Notes: a model not told the origin generated them from the sequence alone. DNA of 51,183 bases from Streptomyces sp. NRRL WC-3605 (GCF_001509795.1 NZ_LLZN01000074.1:1-51183); one strand, 5' to 3'. Numbered from the stretch's first letter, positions 26,001 through 32,964 are shown. Made by a program: numbers and translations.

Positions 26001-28804
26001 GCACCGGCAAGATCGACCGCGAGCGGCTGGCCCGCGAGGCGGGCGCCTCGTCCACGGCCGTCCTGCCAGCGCCGCGAACCTCGACGCCCACCGCACCGGC
26101 GCCCGCCACCCCGACCGAGCGCACCCTCGCCCGGATCTGGGCGGCCCTGCTGGACGCCCCGGACGTCACGGCCGACGACGACTTCTTCGAGCTGGGCGGC
26201 GACTCGATCATGGTGCTGGAGCTGTTCGCCAGGATGCGGGCCGAACTCCCCGCCGTACCACGGCCGACGGTCCTCTACACCCACCGCACCCTGCGCGCGC
26301 TCGCGAAGGCCGTCGACGCCGCCGAACCGGCCCCGGAGGCCGCCCCGCCCGCCGCCGGGACCGGCCCGTACCCCCTCACACCGTCCCAGCGGGGCTTCCT
26401 CCTCGCCGACACCCTCGACCCCGCCGCCGGGTCCGCCTGGCTCGCCCGGTTCCGGCTCACCGGCCGCCTTCGCCCGGACGTGTTCCAACGGGCCGTCGAC
26501 GTGCTGGTGGCCCGGCACCCCATGCTGCGCACGGTGTTCCCGGCCGGTGCTCGCCCGCCCGTGCAGCAGGAACTGCCGGACTCCCTGCGGCTTCCCGTGC
26601 CGCGGGAGACCGTCCACCCCGACCTGCTGGAGGAACGGATCGCCGAAGAAGGGCGGCGCCGACCGGAGCCCTGGGCCTGGCCGTTGCTGCGGGCCACCCT
26701 GTTCACCACGGCACCCGACGAGCACGTCCTCCTCGTGCACGCCCACCACCTCATCGGCGACGGCTACAGCGCCGCCCTGCTCGCCGGGGAACTCCTCACC
26801 GTGTACGACCGTCTCGACCGGGGTCTGCCCCCCGGCCTGCCCCCGCTGGAGAGCACCTTCCGCGACCATGCCGTCCGGTCCGCCGAGCGGCCCCGCCCGT
26901 CCGGCGCCCGGGCCGAGGCGTACCGGGCCCGGCTGAAGGCCCCCTACACCGCACCCGTGTTGCGTCCCTCCGACGGCGAGAGCGCCGGAGAGTTCCACAC
27001 CGCCGCGTTCACCGTCGACGCCGCCACCACGCGCCGGCTGCGCCGGCTGGCCGGTGCGGCGCGCAGCACCCTCCACGCCCCGCTGCTCACCGCCTACCAC
27101 CGGGCCCTCACCGCCCTCACCGGACAGTCCGACCTGGTGATCGGCCTCGCCGTCACCGGACGCGAGGACTCGCCGGCGGACGCGCGCCGGGTGTTCGGGC
27201 CGTTCGCGCAGGCCGTCGCGGTGCGCCCGGAGCCGCCGGCCGGCCCCGGCCGGCGGCCCCCCTTCACCGACGACCTGCGCCGGATCGCCGCCGAGACGGA
27301 ACTCGCGCGCGCCGAGGGCCCCACCGACACCGGCACCGGGCTGCCCCGGCACGCCCAGTTCTTCTTCACCTTCCTCGACTTCACCTCGCTGGGCGCGCCG
27401 CCCGGCGGCACGCTGTCGCTGAGCGCCGACGCGTCCGACACCCTCCTCGCCCCGCCCCCGCCCGGCACCGACGTGTTCCTCGCCGTACGGCCGCTGTCCG
27501 GCGGGCAGCGGCTGCGGGTCACCGTCCGCGCCTCAGCGGCGGCGCTCACGGCCGGCCGGGCCGCCGAGCTGGCCGAGCGGATCCACCAGGAGCTGCGGAC
27601 CGGCACGGACCACCCCCGCCGGGCCCCAGCGCTGGACGCGGCGCTCGTCGGCTGTCTGCCCGCCCCCGGACACCTCGCCGCCCTCGCCGGACTGCCGCCC
27701 GGCACGCCGCGCCCCGGCCGTGAGGAGATCCGCGAGCTGCTGTTCCCGGACGGGCGCGCCCGGCTGCTGGAGCGGACCGGCACCCCGCTGGGCCTGTCCG
27801 GCTTCGTCGCCCTGCCGCTGTTCGCCGACGAACTCGCCGCCGCCGGCGACCTCGCGGCCCGTACCGCGCGGGCCGTCGAGCACGCGGCCGGGCTCGGCGC
27901 CCGCTGCGTCTCCCTCGCCGGGACGATCCCGTCCCTCACGGGCTACGGCTTCGACGTGCTGCGGGAGGCCCGGACGGACGCGGCGATCACCACCGGGCAC
28001 GCCACGACGACCGTCGCCGTGGTGAAGACCGTGCACGCCGCCCTCGACGCCACAGGGGGCCGGCTCGACCGGCTGTCCCTCGCCGTCGTCGGCTGCGGTT
28101 CGATCGGCACCTCGGCCCTGCGGCTGCTGCTCGCCCGGTCACCCCGCCCGCCGGCCCACCTCGTGCTCTGCGACCTGCCCGGCAGCGGGCCACGGCTCGA
28201 ACGGCTCGCGGCGGAACTGACGGGCCGGCACCCCGGCCTGCCCGTGCGGATCGTGGAGTCGGGCCCCGGGCTGCCCGAGGAGGTGTACGCGAGCGAGGTG
28301 ATCGTGACCGCCGTCAGTGACGCGTCGGCGCTCGTGGACGTCGCCCGGCTGCGCCCCGGCACGGTCCTGGTCGACGACTCCTTCCCGCACTGCTTCGACA
28401 CCGCGCGGGCGCTGGAGCGCATGCGCGAGCGCGGGGACGTGCTGGTCGTCGGCGGTGGGCTGCTGGACGCCGGCGCCGCCAGGCCCCGGCTCGCCGAGGA
28501 CCTTCCGGAGGTCGCGACCGCCGGCTTCGCCGGGCGTTCCGGCGTCCCGGGCACCCTGGCCTCCTGCCGGCTGGAGTCGCTGCTGCACGCGCACCGCACG
28601 ACGCGACCGGGCCGGGCCTCCGGCCGCCTGCCGCTGACGCACGGCCTGGTCGGCCTGCCCGGCGCCCTCGCCCACTGGGACGCCGTCGAGGCGGCCGGGG
28701 TGTCGGCCGCCCCGCTGCACCTGCTCGACCACGAGGTCCCGGCCGCCCCGCTCAGGGCGCCGGACGCCCCAGCGCCGGACCGAGCCGGGTCGCGATGTCC
28801 GTGA
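17033..28804 (+). CDS. Hybrid megasynthase FAAL-ACP-KS-AT-KR-ACP-C-A-PCP-C-AAR-like reductase
   Basis: Protein of 3923 residues. The domains, in order: fatty acyl-AMP ligase, residues 1-580 (SSGSTGAPKG, WMPYFHDMGLIG); ACP, Ser612; KS, about 673-1110 (Cys833, His968, His1007); AT, about 1180-1480 (Ser1272, HAFH at 1372-1375, so malonyl-CoA); KR, about 1725-1930 (GGAGGLG, Tyr1868); ACP, Ser2000; condensation, about 2060-2490 (HHAAADG at 2193-2199); adenylation, about 2510-3010; PCP, Ser3058; second condensation, about 3120-3530 (HHLIGDG from 3238). A C-terminal domain from about 3538 resembles cyanobacterial acyl-ACP reductase (GCGSIG, Cys3845). There is no DH, so a 3-hydroxyacyl chain should be joined to one amino acid and released reductively. 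ATG 17033 has GGAAGGA upstream. The terminal assignment is by recall of the AAR family. Confidence 0.92.
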   Translation: MPAAGRRTPDTLLDVLLHAAEDAPGQEIVHVRGDGSEHVVTYAALRDDALRVAGSLRAAGPAPGTPVPLLADTGAGFQPLFWGALAAGLVPVPLAPEARRVGPVRELLGGPDVLVDDGTEGLLAELPGPVRPLRLAELRAGDPLREPVHRAPGDLAFLQFSSGSTGAPKGVELTHEAVLANLRQIRTSLAITPDDVLATWMPYFHDMGLIGTHLVPLAAGLKQVRLEPLAFAKHPVRWLETAARHRATLLSAANFALALCLRRVPDTAWAALDLRHVRLMLVGAEPIAPRVWREFAERAGRAGLDATAPLPVYGLAEATLAVTAPPLGETAVPLRLDRRALSAGRAVPGEDDAVELMDVGAPVPGCEVRITDGTGEALGAGRIGHIEVRGPQVARGYHRDPEASAAAFTGGWLRTGDLGFLHEGRLCVTGRHKDVVFAGGRTFHATDLEETAAATPGLPEGTVAVVGSTDPGAGHDRVVVFVQWARAVPATALPVLDAVAARVRRALGHDDVRVLPLPPRAFPRTTSGKLRRSLMRERFEAGRYAKVQERYAAARAGNPRGPFEARGGRPRAVPPSRREAEETVRRIWARVLDLTPGHIGPQDGFFALGGSSVKAMEVLAALEEAFRVPLEPRVVRDHDTVAALAGHVLSLTGGAVPDRPEDPSPAPGGGPVAVLGMACRFPGAETPEEFWELLVSGRDTVTAVPAGRWGGPTPAGGRFGSFLPGPADFDADFFGMDDAEARATDPQARVFLELAHEALERAGYAGPRREGRKVGVFAAVGDSGYRDVLAEASGGDLAGHPGALTGNLPNLVAARLSQALDLDGPALAVDTACSSALVALHLARRSLLAGECDIAVVGGVHLALTATGHRLLADAGALSPTGVSRPFGAAADGLVPGEGGAALVLARHDDAVRDGDPVLALVRGTAVNNDGRSLSLLAPNPRTQREVVTRAYAECGVDPATVSYVEAHGTGTPIGDPVEAQSLGHAFPPRADGLPRLLGSAKATVGHLLNAAGMPGLVKTVLVLRHRSLPPSPNCTPPAPSLERLAPGFRLVDAVRPWRAPGPLVAGVNAFGFGGTNAHAVLEEAPARTPGTPPAGQGPHLLTLSARSTDALRAAARDLAAHLRAHPELSEADVCAAVGTARDDGPHRLALAADGDLADRLEAARAQDFGHVRPTRPRTVFLLPGQGAQRPGSGRALYEAAPAFREVLDEASTLVGPVRGRSLADWCLDPDADPGDLAATEVAQPLLVAYGVGLARQMERWGVRPDAVAGHSVGEIAAACAAGSLTLAEAVGFAAERGRLVAEKARPGVMAAVRGDEETVAALVAASGGSLAVAAVNGPGQVVISGSAAAVDQALAELTSRGVGTRRLRVSHAFHSPLLEPVLAPLRDAAGRLTAEPGRVPMLSTVTADWGPDLTPAYWQRHAVAPVRFGAAVERLLRDGYDTFLELGPADTLSGAVRATAARNAHDAAVLTPAQGDARALLEAVGRLWARGGTLRRPLSHRATGRARVQVPTYPYRRRRHWPGEPGADAVVRRLDWAGAPLVPGEPPRAVRLVGADRALGRALAERLSATGVAVADDGPAPDTVVWLTDAARDTDTAVDATLASLRRVLDLLSTGPTRLLVVTEDAYATGTSDEAAAPARALAHGLALALPGEHPGLTARGVDLTGADPLPARLDALERELCAAHGPGAEPTVAWRSGRRLGRTRTALPDTQAPVRALPPGGTYLITGGAGGLGSALARDLAAGGARELVLAGRSVTAPEALLTELRALGARAVHHVTDVGDRASVDALVAALPRLDGVFHAAGTVRPGTLRSKPDGEIRQALAAKVRGTVLLADALRRHGQDPAVRVVFSSVASVLPGLAGALGDYAAANAFLDAFAAAEHAAGRPWQAVGFGPVGDAGTAAGTASVTRLRELGLTPMTAREAITALRTAVGTGAPHLLVASERVEPAAATPFVPAPHPAPHADDTTDLVRRLLAEALHRDPRDIGDDDPFLGLGLDSLTAVDLARRLEGELGRPLPATLLFEHRTLGELTAHLRTVPPEEHPPAPGPARRHPGDDGPIPLTPLQRAFLTTEALFEGVTAYGYVRQTVRGPLDTDALGRALSHLAARHPMLRLRVTTAVPPLQYTRPAEPADLPPRWYEVRDTDDTDRVLPDLELDLCNRPFDLTAEDPVRALLVRDRRDNRLAHLLLVVHHAAADGYSLKVLCEDLWDLYTTLVEDSSTTEPPFTQAAFGDYAALLAAGRDTPAFDRDLRHWREQIAAHVSADPTTVLPYDGDPLAAPAPPSVHHRATADAALSSALRALAARHEVSLFHLLLAVHVRCLARWSGRPEVAVNVARSRREAALPGIERLVGPLADTLPVFVRVDPAESVPELAVRLRHIWREAEAHGTPGSPDLVASLPAGGPVPRTVAPAGFSFARFSVRQDHGRSVTVTPTAAATASAATRLGLLCWEADATLHFSWNHPAHLFRSETTARLAEDHLAELRAAAGHPHTPVAEGITARLLARFRATPDAVAIDTGRTTLTYAALDAASAALAARLRAGGVGPGDLVGLLVEQGPDVVTGIVGILRTGAGWVPLDPEHPPARRREHLLRTGVTTVVCHAATREAAAGLDGVQAVSADRPGFDAAPPDPGPDRHAGPDAVAYVILTSGSTGRPKAVPITHRSMLTYLDWALATFGYEPGDRLLQTASVCFDASVRQVLAPLLAGASVHTLSRDVLRDPDALLDRVVNDRITVWSSVPTLWERLLSTAEARAERDRTPPVLSALRWVHVGGEALPAAQVRRWFDLLDACGGAPGHRVANLYGPTEATINATCHILDARPADDLRHVPIGRPVAGTLVDVVTPDLRPCAPGEAGELLIAGAGLTPGYLGEPGLTAAAFVERDGRRWYRSGDRVRRTPDGVLAFLGRLDDQVKVHGHRVEPGEIEAVLLSHPDIARAAVLPAEGRLVAHLEPRPGAPVPDTRAVRAFLSRTLPPYMLPGRVHGVSAMPLTGTGKIDRERLAREAGASSTAVLPAPRTSTPTAPAPATPTERTLARIWAALLDAPDVTADDDFFELGGDSIMVLELFARMRAELPAVPRPTVLYTHRTLRALAKAVDAAEPAPEAAPPAAGTGPYPLTPSQRGFLLADTLDPAAGSAWLARFRLTGRLRPDVFQRAVDVLVARHPMLRTVFPAGARPPVQQELPDSLRLPVPRETVHPDLLEERIAEEGRRRPEPWAWPLLRATLFTTAPDEHVLLVHAHHLIGDGYSAALLAGELLTVYDRLDRGLPPGLPPLESTFRDHAVRSAERPRPSGARAEAYRARLKAPYTAPVLRPSDGESAGEFHTAAFTVDAATTRRLRRLAGAARSTLHAPLLTAYHRALTALTGQSDLVIGLAVTGREDSPADARRVFGPFAQAVAVRPEPPAGPGRRPPFTDDLRRIAAETELARAEGPTDTGTGLPRHAQFFFTFLDFTSLGAPPGGTLSLSADASDTLLAPPPPGTDVFLAVRPLSGGQRLRVTVRASAAALTAGRAAELAERIHQELRTGTDHPRRAPALDAALVGCLPAPGHLAALAGLPPGTPRPGREEIRELLFPDGRARLLERTGTPLGLSGFVALPLFADELAAAGDLAARTARAVEHAAGLGARCVSLAGTIPSLTGYGFDVLREARTDAAITTGHATTTVAVVKTVHAALDATGGRLDRLSLAVVGCGSIGTSALRLLLARSPRPPAHLVLCDLPGSGPRLERLAAELTGRHPGLPVRIVESGPGLPEEVYASEVIVTAVSDASALVDVARLRPGTVLVDDSFPHCFDTARALERMRERGDVLVVGGGLLDAGAARPRLAEDLPEVATAGFAGRSGVPGTLASCRLESLLHAHRTTRPGRASGRLPLTHGLVGLPGALAHWDAVEAAGVSAAPLHLLDHEVPAAPLRAPDAPAPDRAGSRCP

Positions 28805-29780
28805 GGATCTGCACGTAGTCGTCGTGCCCGAACGTGAACGGCAGCGCGAACGCCACCTCGTCCACCTCGCGGAACGCGGCGTGGGCGTGGAGGCGTTCGG
28901 CGATCTCCTCGGAGGTGCCGAGGAGGTCCGGCGCGAACAGCAGTCGTGCCGGGCCCTGCGGGGAGGCGGTGCGGGACGTGCGCCCGGCGACGTACTTCTC
29001 GTACCGGGCCCGCTGGCCGGGTGTCGCCGAGTCGGTCGGGATGACGACGAGGCCCTGGGAGACGCGGGCACGCTCCCCCTCGGGGTGGCGCTCCCGGAAG
29101 GCGCGGATGTGGGACAGCTGGATGCGCGCGAAGTCGGGTGCGCCCTCCCGCTCGTCCTCCACCTTGACGACGCTGCTGGTCAGCAGGTTCATCCCGTGCT
29201 CGCCCGCCCAGCGCGCCGACCGCAGACTGCCGCCGCCGTACCACAGGCGGCCGCCCAGCCCCGGGGCATGCGGCTGCACCCGGTCGGAGAACACCTCGAA
29301 GCCCTCCGTGCCGCTGAAGTCCGTGACCCGCTCGCCGCGCACGAAGTCCAGCAGCCGCCGCACCCGCCCGTACCCGAAGTCCTCGGCGTCGGCGGTGTCC
29401 GGGTACAGGGCCTCCTTGACCCGGTCGTAGTGCATCGGCGGGCCCACGCTCACGCCGGGGTTGAGCCGGCCGCCGGACAGCAGGTCGACGGTGGCGAGGT
29501 CCTCGGCGAGTCGCAGCGGATTCTCCCAGCCGAGCGGGATCACGGCCGTGCCCAGCTCGATGCGGCGGGTGCGCTGCGAGGCGGCGGCCAGGACGGCGAC
29601 GGGGGAGGAGATGCCGTACTGCAGGTGCCGGTGGCGGACCCACGCGCTGTCGAAGCCGAGGCGCTCGCCCAGCTCGATGAGCTCCAGAGTGGACTCGTGG
29701 CCGCGGGCCGGGTCCGCCCCGTCGAACAGCCCGATGGTGAGGAAGCCCAGCTTGCGCAAGGGGCGGGAGATGGGTGCCAC
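28752..29780 (-). CDS. LLM-class (luciferase-like) flavin-dependent oxidoreductase
   Basis: Protein of 342 residues. Features of the F420/FMN TIM-barrel family are the start LRKLGFLTIGLFDG, ELIELGERLGFDSAWVRHRHL, IELGTAVIPLGWENPLRLAEDLATVDLLSGGRLNPGVSVG and WYGGGSLRSARWAGEHGMNLL. Such enzymes oxidise aldehydes, amines or alkyl compounds using a reduced flavin. The last 53 bases overlap the 3' end of the megasynthase gene on the other strand. Position suggests a tailoring role, possibly on the reductively released product, but this is inference. GTG 29780 has GGAGGG upstream. Confidence 0.9.
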   Translation of the reverse strand: MAPISRPLRKLGFLTIGLFDGADPARGHESTLELIELGERLGFDSAWVRHRHLQYGISSPVAVLAAASQRTRRIELGTAVIPLGWENPLRLAEDLATVDLLSGGRLNPGVSVGPPMHYDRVKEALYPDTADAEDFGYGRVRRLLDFVRGERVTDFSGTEGFEVFSDRVQPHAPGLGGRLWYGGGSLRSARWAGEHGMNLLTSSVVKVEDEREGAPDFARIQLSHIRAFRERHPEGERARVSQGLVVIPTDSATPGQRARYEKYVAGRTSRTASPQGPARLLFAPDLLGTSEEIAERLHAHAAFREVDEVAFALPFTFGHDDYVQILTDIATRLGPALGRPAP

Positions 29781-29867
29781 AGGCCCTCCGTCGTCCGATG
29801 ACCGGGTGATCGCATCCGTACGGCTCGGGCAACGCGCTCCCGGGCGGCGATGTTCCCGCCGCCGCGC

Positions 29868-29916
29868 CTCGGACCAGCGGGATCGTCACCGCGCTCGGAC
29901 CAGCGGGATCGTCACC
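29868..29916. repeat. 26-base tandem duplication at the metallophosphoesterase 3' end
   Basis: The 23-base segment starting CTCGGACCAGCGGGATCGTC occurs at 29868-29890 and again at 29894-29916, a 26-base period. The stop codon (29886-29888) lies in the left copy. The duplication therefore reproduced the codons for the last residues beyond the present end of the gene. Confidence 0.7.
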
Positions 29917-31397
29917 TCGTCCTCCACCGGCGGGTCGAGTTCCTGGGCGAGGTTCCCGGTCGCGGCGTGGCAGCGCAGCCGGATCGCCTCCGGGCCGACG
30001 TCCAGCCGAAGGAAGCACTTGAAGAACGGCGGGCTGTACGTCGCCGAACTCGGCGAGAACAGCTGGGTGTAGAGCTTGCGCACCGGCAGCCGTAGCCGGG
30101 CGTTGCGGTCGGGCCGGCGGCCCGCGCCGAGCAGGGCCGCCACCAGCCGGACCCGCCAGGTCACGCGGGCCGTGGCCTGCTGGGCACGGGTCAGCCGCAT
30201 GCCCAGACGCTCCGCGACGACGACCGCGGCCTCCGCCTCGGTCAGGGTGAAGAAGCGGCGCAGCCGCAGCCGCCGGCCGTACAGCGTGCTGTAGAACGCC
30301 AGGGAGTCGCCGCGCAGCGGATAGCAGCGGAAGTCGTCCTCGCCGACGCCCGCCACGTCGACCTTCGGGATGGTGTGCGTGGCGTGCATGAAGGCACCGC
30401 CGCCGCCCGCGACCACGTACTGGATCGTGCGGTCGCCCACCCGCACCGGGTAGCGCTGGTAGTTGTGGATGTCGCCGCCGATCGCCGCCACATAGCGGTG
30501 GGCCGGATCCCGGACGATCTCGTCCACGGTGCCGCCGCCCTCGATGGCGCACGGGTGGTGCTCGCCGTCCACGTACAGCGGCGAACCCGTGACGAGGATC
30601 TTCGGGCGGGGGTCCTTCGACACCTCCCGCAGCCAGGCGCCCTGTTCGGCGTCGATCGTCCCGAGCAGCCCCGTGTCGATGCCGACGATCCGGATCGGCC
30701 CGGCGTCGATCGCCCAGTACGGGCCGGGCTGGGCGGCCAGTTGGGCCGGGTCCGACCGCAACTTCCTCGCCTCGTCCAGCTGTTGTCCGTCCCCCTCGCG
30801 CGGGCGGTGCCACAGGAGTGACCGCAGCCGGGCCCGGCTGAGCGGGCGCGGCGCGGGCTCCGGCGGGAGCGGCGGGGCGTCGTCGCAGAACACCCGCATG
30901 AACGCGGCCAGGTCCTCGTACCAGTCGTGGTTGCCGGGTATCGCGTAGATGGGCGCCTTGTAGTCCCGGTACGGCCGGAAGAACTTGGGGCCGTAGTCGT
31001 CGGCGCCGCCCACCGGGTAGATCACATCGCTGGTGAGGACGGCGAACCGGGTGTCCTGACCCTCCTTCAGAAACCCGGGCACGACCGCGTACTGGGGGTC
31101 GTCGCCCTCGCCGGTGTCCCCGATGACGAGGAAGGAGAACCGGTCGGGATCGTCGCGCCGGATCACCTTGTCGGCCGGTGCGCCGGCGGCCTCCCGCTGG
31201 GCCACCCACCGGCTTCGGGTACGGCCCGTGGGATCCCCGAACAGGGAGGCCAGGACGCCGTTGCGGGCCGCCCACAGCATCCGGGGGTCGAGCCAGGAGA
31301 TCTTCCGGACCTCGGGCGGCATCAGCCCTTTGTAGGTGCCGGGTTCGGCCGCGCCCCAGCCGGCGCCTTCCGCGGTATCACGTGAGGAGACAGACAC
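29886..31397 (-). CDS. Metallophosphoesterase (calcineurin-like)
   Basis: Protein of 503 residues. Binuclear metal motifs appear in order: IGDTGEGDD, TSDVIYPVGG, IPGNHDWY, LVTGSPLY and GGDIHNYQRYP with the final histidines. The overall layout, with an acidic-rich middle and a basic C-terminal region, resembles uncharacterised actinobacterial phosphoesterases. No signal peptide or membrane segment is clear, so it is probably cytoplasmic. The substrate is unknown. GTG 31397 is the annotated start, but no ribosome binding site is visible. It is unlikely to be part of the biosynthetic pathway. Confidence 0.85.
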   Translation of the reverse strand: MSVSSRDTAEGAGWGAAEPGTYKGLMPPEVRKISWLDPRMLWAARNGVLASLFGDPTGRTRSRWVAQREAAGAPADKVIRRDDPDRFSFLVIGDTGEGDDPQYAVVPGFLKEGQDTRFAVLTSDVIYPVGGADDYGPKFFRPYRDYKAPIYAIPGNHDWYEDLAAFMRVFCDDAPPLPPEPAPRPLSRARLRSLLWHRPREGDGQQLDEARKLRSDPAQLAAQPGPYWAIDAGPIRIVGIDTGLLGTIDAEQGAWLREVSKDPRPKILVTGSPLYVDGEHHPCAIEGGGTVDEIVRDPAHRYVAAIGGDIHNYQRYPVRVGDRTIQYVVAGGGGAFMHATHTIPKVDVAGVGEDDFRCYPLRGDSLAFYSTLYGRRLRLRRFFTLTEAEAAVVVAERLGMRLTRAQQATARVTWRVRLVAALLGAGRRPDRNARLRLPVRKLYTQLFSPSSATYSPPFFKCFLRLDVGPEAIRLRCHAATGNLAQELDPPVEDEVTIPLVRAR

Positions 31398-31462
31398 CGG
31401 TGCACCGTAACAATGATCGGGAGACGGGGGAGCGGCCCGCCCCCGTCACCCGAACACACCGC

Positions 31463-32218
31463 TCAGAACGTGCGGTCGAGCAGGTCGAGCAGCGCCTCCC
31501 AGTGCCGCTCGTCCCCCGCGCGGTCGTACGCGGCGGTGTCGGACTGGGTGAATCCGTGGCCGGCGCCCGGGTACACCTCGCAGCGGTGCCGGACACCCGC
31601 CTCCGTGAGGGCCTTCTCGAGGCGATCGATCTGCTCGGGCGGCAGCGACGGGTCGCCGTCCGCGTGCCCGAAGTACAGCTCCGCCGTGACGCGTCCGGCC
31701 ACCAGGTGCGGGCTGTCCGGCGCCTCGGTGGCGAGCCGGCCGCCGTGGAAACCGGCCGCGGCGGCGACCCGGTCCGGGTAGGTGCCGGCCGTCAGCAGCG
31801 ACAGCCGCGCCCCCATGCAGTAGCCGGTCAGCGCGACGGGACCGTCCGCCACGGCCGGGCACGCCTGAAGCCACCGCAGATAGGCGCCGGCGTCCCGCAT
31901 CGCCGCCTCGGGGGTCAGCTGCGCCATGATCGGCCCGAGGGCCTCGAAGATGTCCGGCCGGGCCGCCGTGTCGATGAACTCGGGCAGGTCGAGCACCGGG
32001 GCCCGGCGGGCGCGGTAGAACAGGTTCGGCACCAGCACCGTGTACCCGGCGGCGGCGAGCCGGTCGGCCATCGCCTCCAGCCGGGGCCGCAGCCCGAACG
32101 CGTCCATGTAGAGCAGGACCGCGGGCCGGGGCCCGCCCTCGGCGGGATGGACCAGGTAGGCGTCGGCGACGCCGTCCTCGGTGGGGATGTCGACAACGTT
32201 GCCCTGGACGGAGGTCAT
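31463..32218 (-). CDS. Dienelactone hydrolase family protein
   Basis: Alpha/beta hydrolase of 251 residues. The nucleophile elbow is GYCMGARLSL with a cysteine, as in dienelactone hydrolases. LLYMDAFGLRPRLEAMADRLAAAGYTVLVPNLFYR is the typical N-terminal half, FGHADGD holds the acid residue, and YPGAGHGFTQSD the histidine. The family opens cyclic ester rings in aromatic catabolism, but many actinobacterial members have no known substrate. ATG 32218 was chosen because the N-terminus TSVQGNVVDIPTEDG is family-like; the upstream frame is open but has no similarity. The ribosome binding site is weak. Confidence 0.87.
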   Translation of the reverse strand: MTSVQGNVVDIPTEDGVADAYLVHPAEGGPRPAVLLYMDAFGLRPRLEAMADRLAAAGYTVLVPNLFYRARRAPVLDLPEFIDTAARPDIFEALGPIMAQLTPEAAMRDAGAYLRWLQACPAVADGPVALTGYCMGARLSLLTAGTYPDRVAAAAGFHGGRLATEAPDSPHLVAGRVTAELYFGHADGDPSLPPEQIDRLEKALTEAGVRHRCEVYPGAGHGFTQSDTAAYDRAGDERHWEALLDLLDRTF

Positions 32219-32343
32219 TGCGGGGGGCCCTCTCTGCGATCGCACGGCGGAACAGGTCACCGGCCCCGGCGGGCCGGACCGCGTTCATGCTTTCACCGCA
32301 CGGCCCGGCGCTCTCGGGCACCCCCGGCCGTTTGGGGACGCCT

Positions 32344-32964
32344 TTACTCGAACCGGGACGTGTCCCCCGCGCCGTGGCGCACGATCTCCAGCTCGCCGGA
32401 CGAGAAGTCGATCACCGTCGTCGGCTCGGTGCCGCACTCACCGGAGTCCACGACCCCGTCCAGCACGTGGTCGAGACGGTCCTTGATCTCCCAGCCCTGG
32501 GTCATCGGCTCCTCCTCGTCCGGCAGCAGCAGCGTGCTGGACAGCAGCGGCTCCCCCAGCTCGGCGAGCAGCGCCTGGGTGACGACGTGGTCGGGGATGC
32601 GCACGCCGACGGTCTTCTTCTTCGGGTGCTGGAGCATGCGGGGCACCTCCCGGGTCGCCGGGAGGATGAACGTGTAACTGCCGGGCGTCGACGCCTTGAT
32701 CGTGCGGAACACGTCGTTGTCGATCCGTACGAACTGGCCGAGCTGCGCGAAGTCCTGGCAGACGAGGGTGAAGTGGTGCCGGTCGTCCAGGCGGCGGATG
32801 GACCGGATGCGGTCGATGCCGTCACGGCTGCCCAGCCGGCAGCCCAGCGCGTAGCAGGAGTCCGTCGGGTACGCGATGAGCGCACCGGAACGGACGCTCT
32901 CGGCGATCTGCGCGATGGTGCGCGGCTGCGGATTGTCGGGGTGCACGTCGTAGTACTTCGCCAT
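32344..32964 (-). CDS. YciO/Sua5/YrdC-family protein (L-threonylcarbamoyladenylate synthase-like)
   Basis: Protein of 206 residues, the same length as E. coli YciO. Family features: PRTIAQIAESVRSGALIAYPTDSCYALGCRL, the KxR-type region near SIRRLDDRHHFTLVC, STPGSYTFILPATREVP, KKKTVGVRIPDH, and SSTLLLPDEEEPMTQG. Sua5/TsaC proteins make threonylcarbamoyl-AMP for tRNA t6A. YciO homologues share the fold, but their cellular role is less clear and most genomes also have a true tsaC. ATG 32964. The stop codon is TAA, uncommon in this window. Confidence 0.88.
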   Translation of the reverse strand: MAKYYDVHPDNPQPRTIAQIAESVRSGALIAYPTDSCYALGCRLGSRDGIDRIRSIRRLDDRHHFTLVCQDFAQLGQFVRIDNDVFRTIKASTPGSYTFILPATREVPRMLQHPKKKTVGVRIPDHVVTQALLAELGEPLLSSTLLLPDEEEPMTQGWEIKDRLDHVLDGVVDSGECGTEPTTVIDFSSGELEIVRHGAGDTSRFE

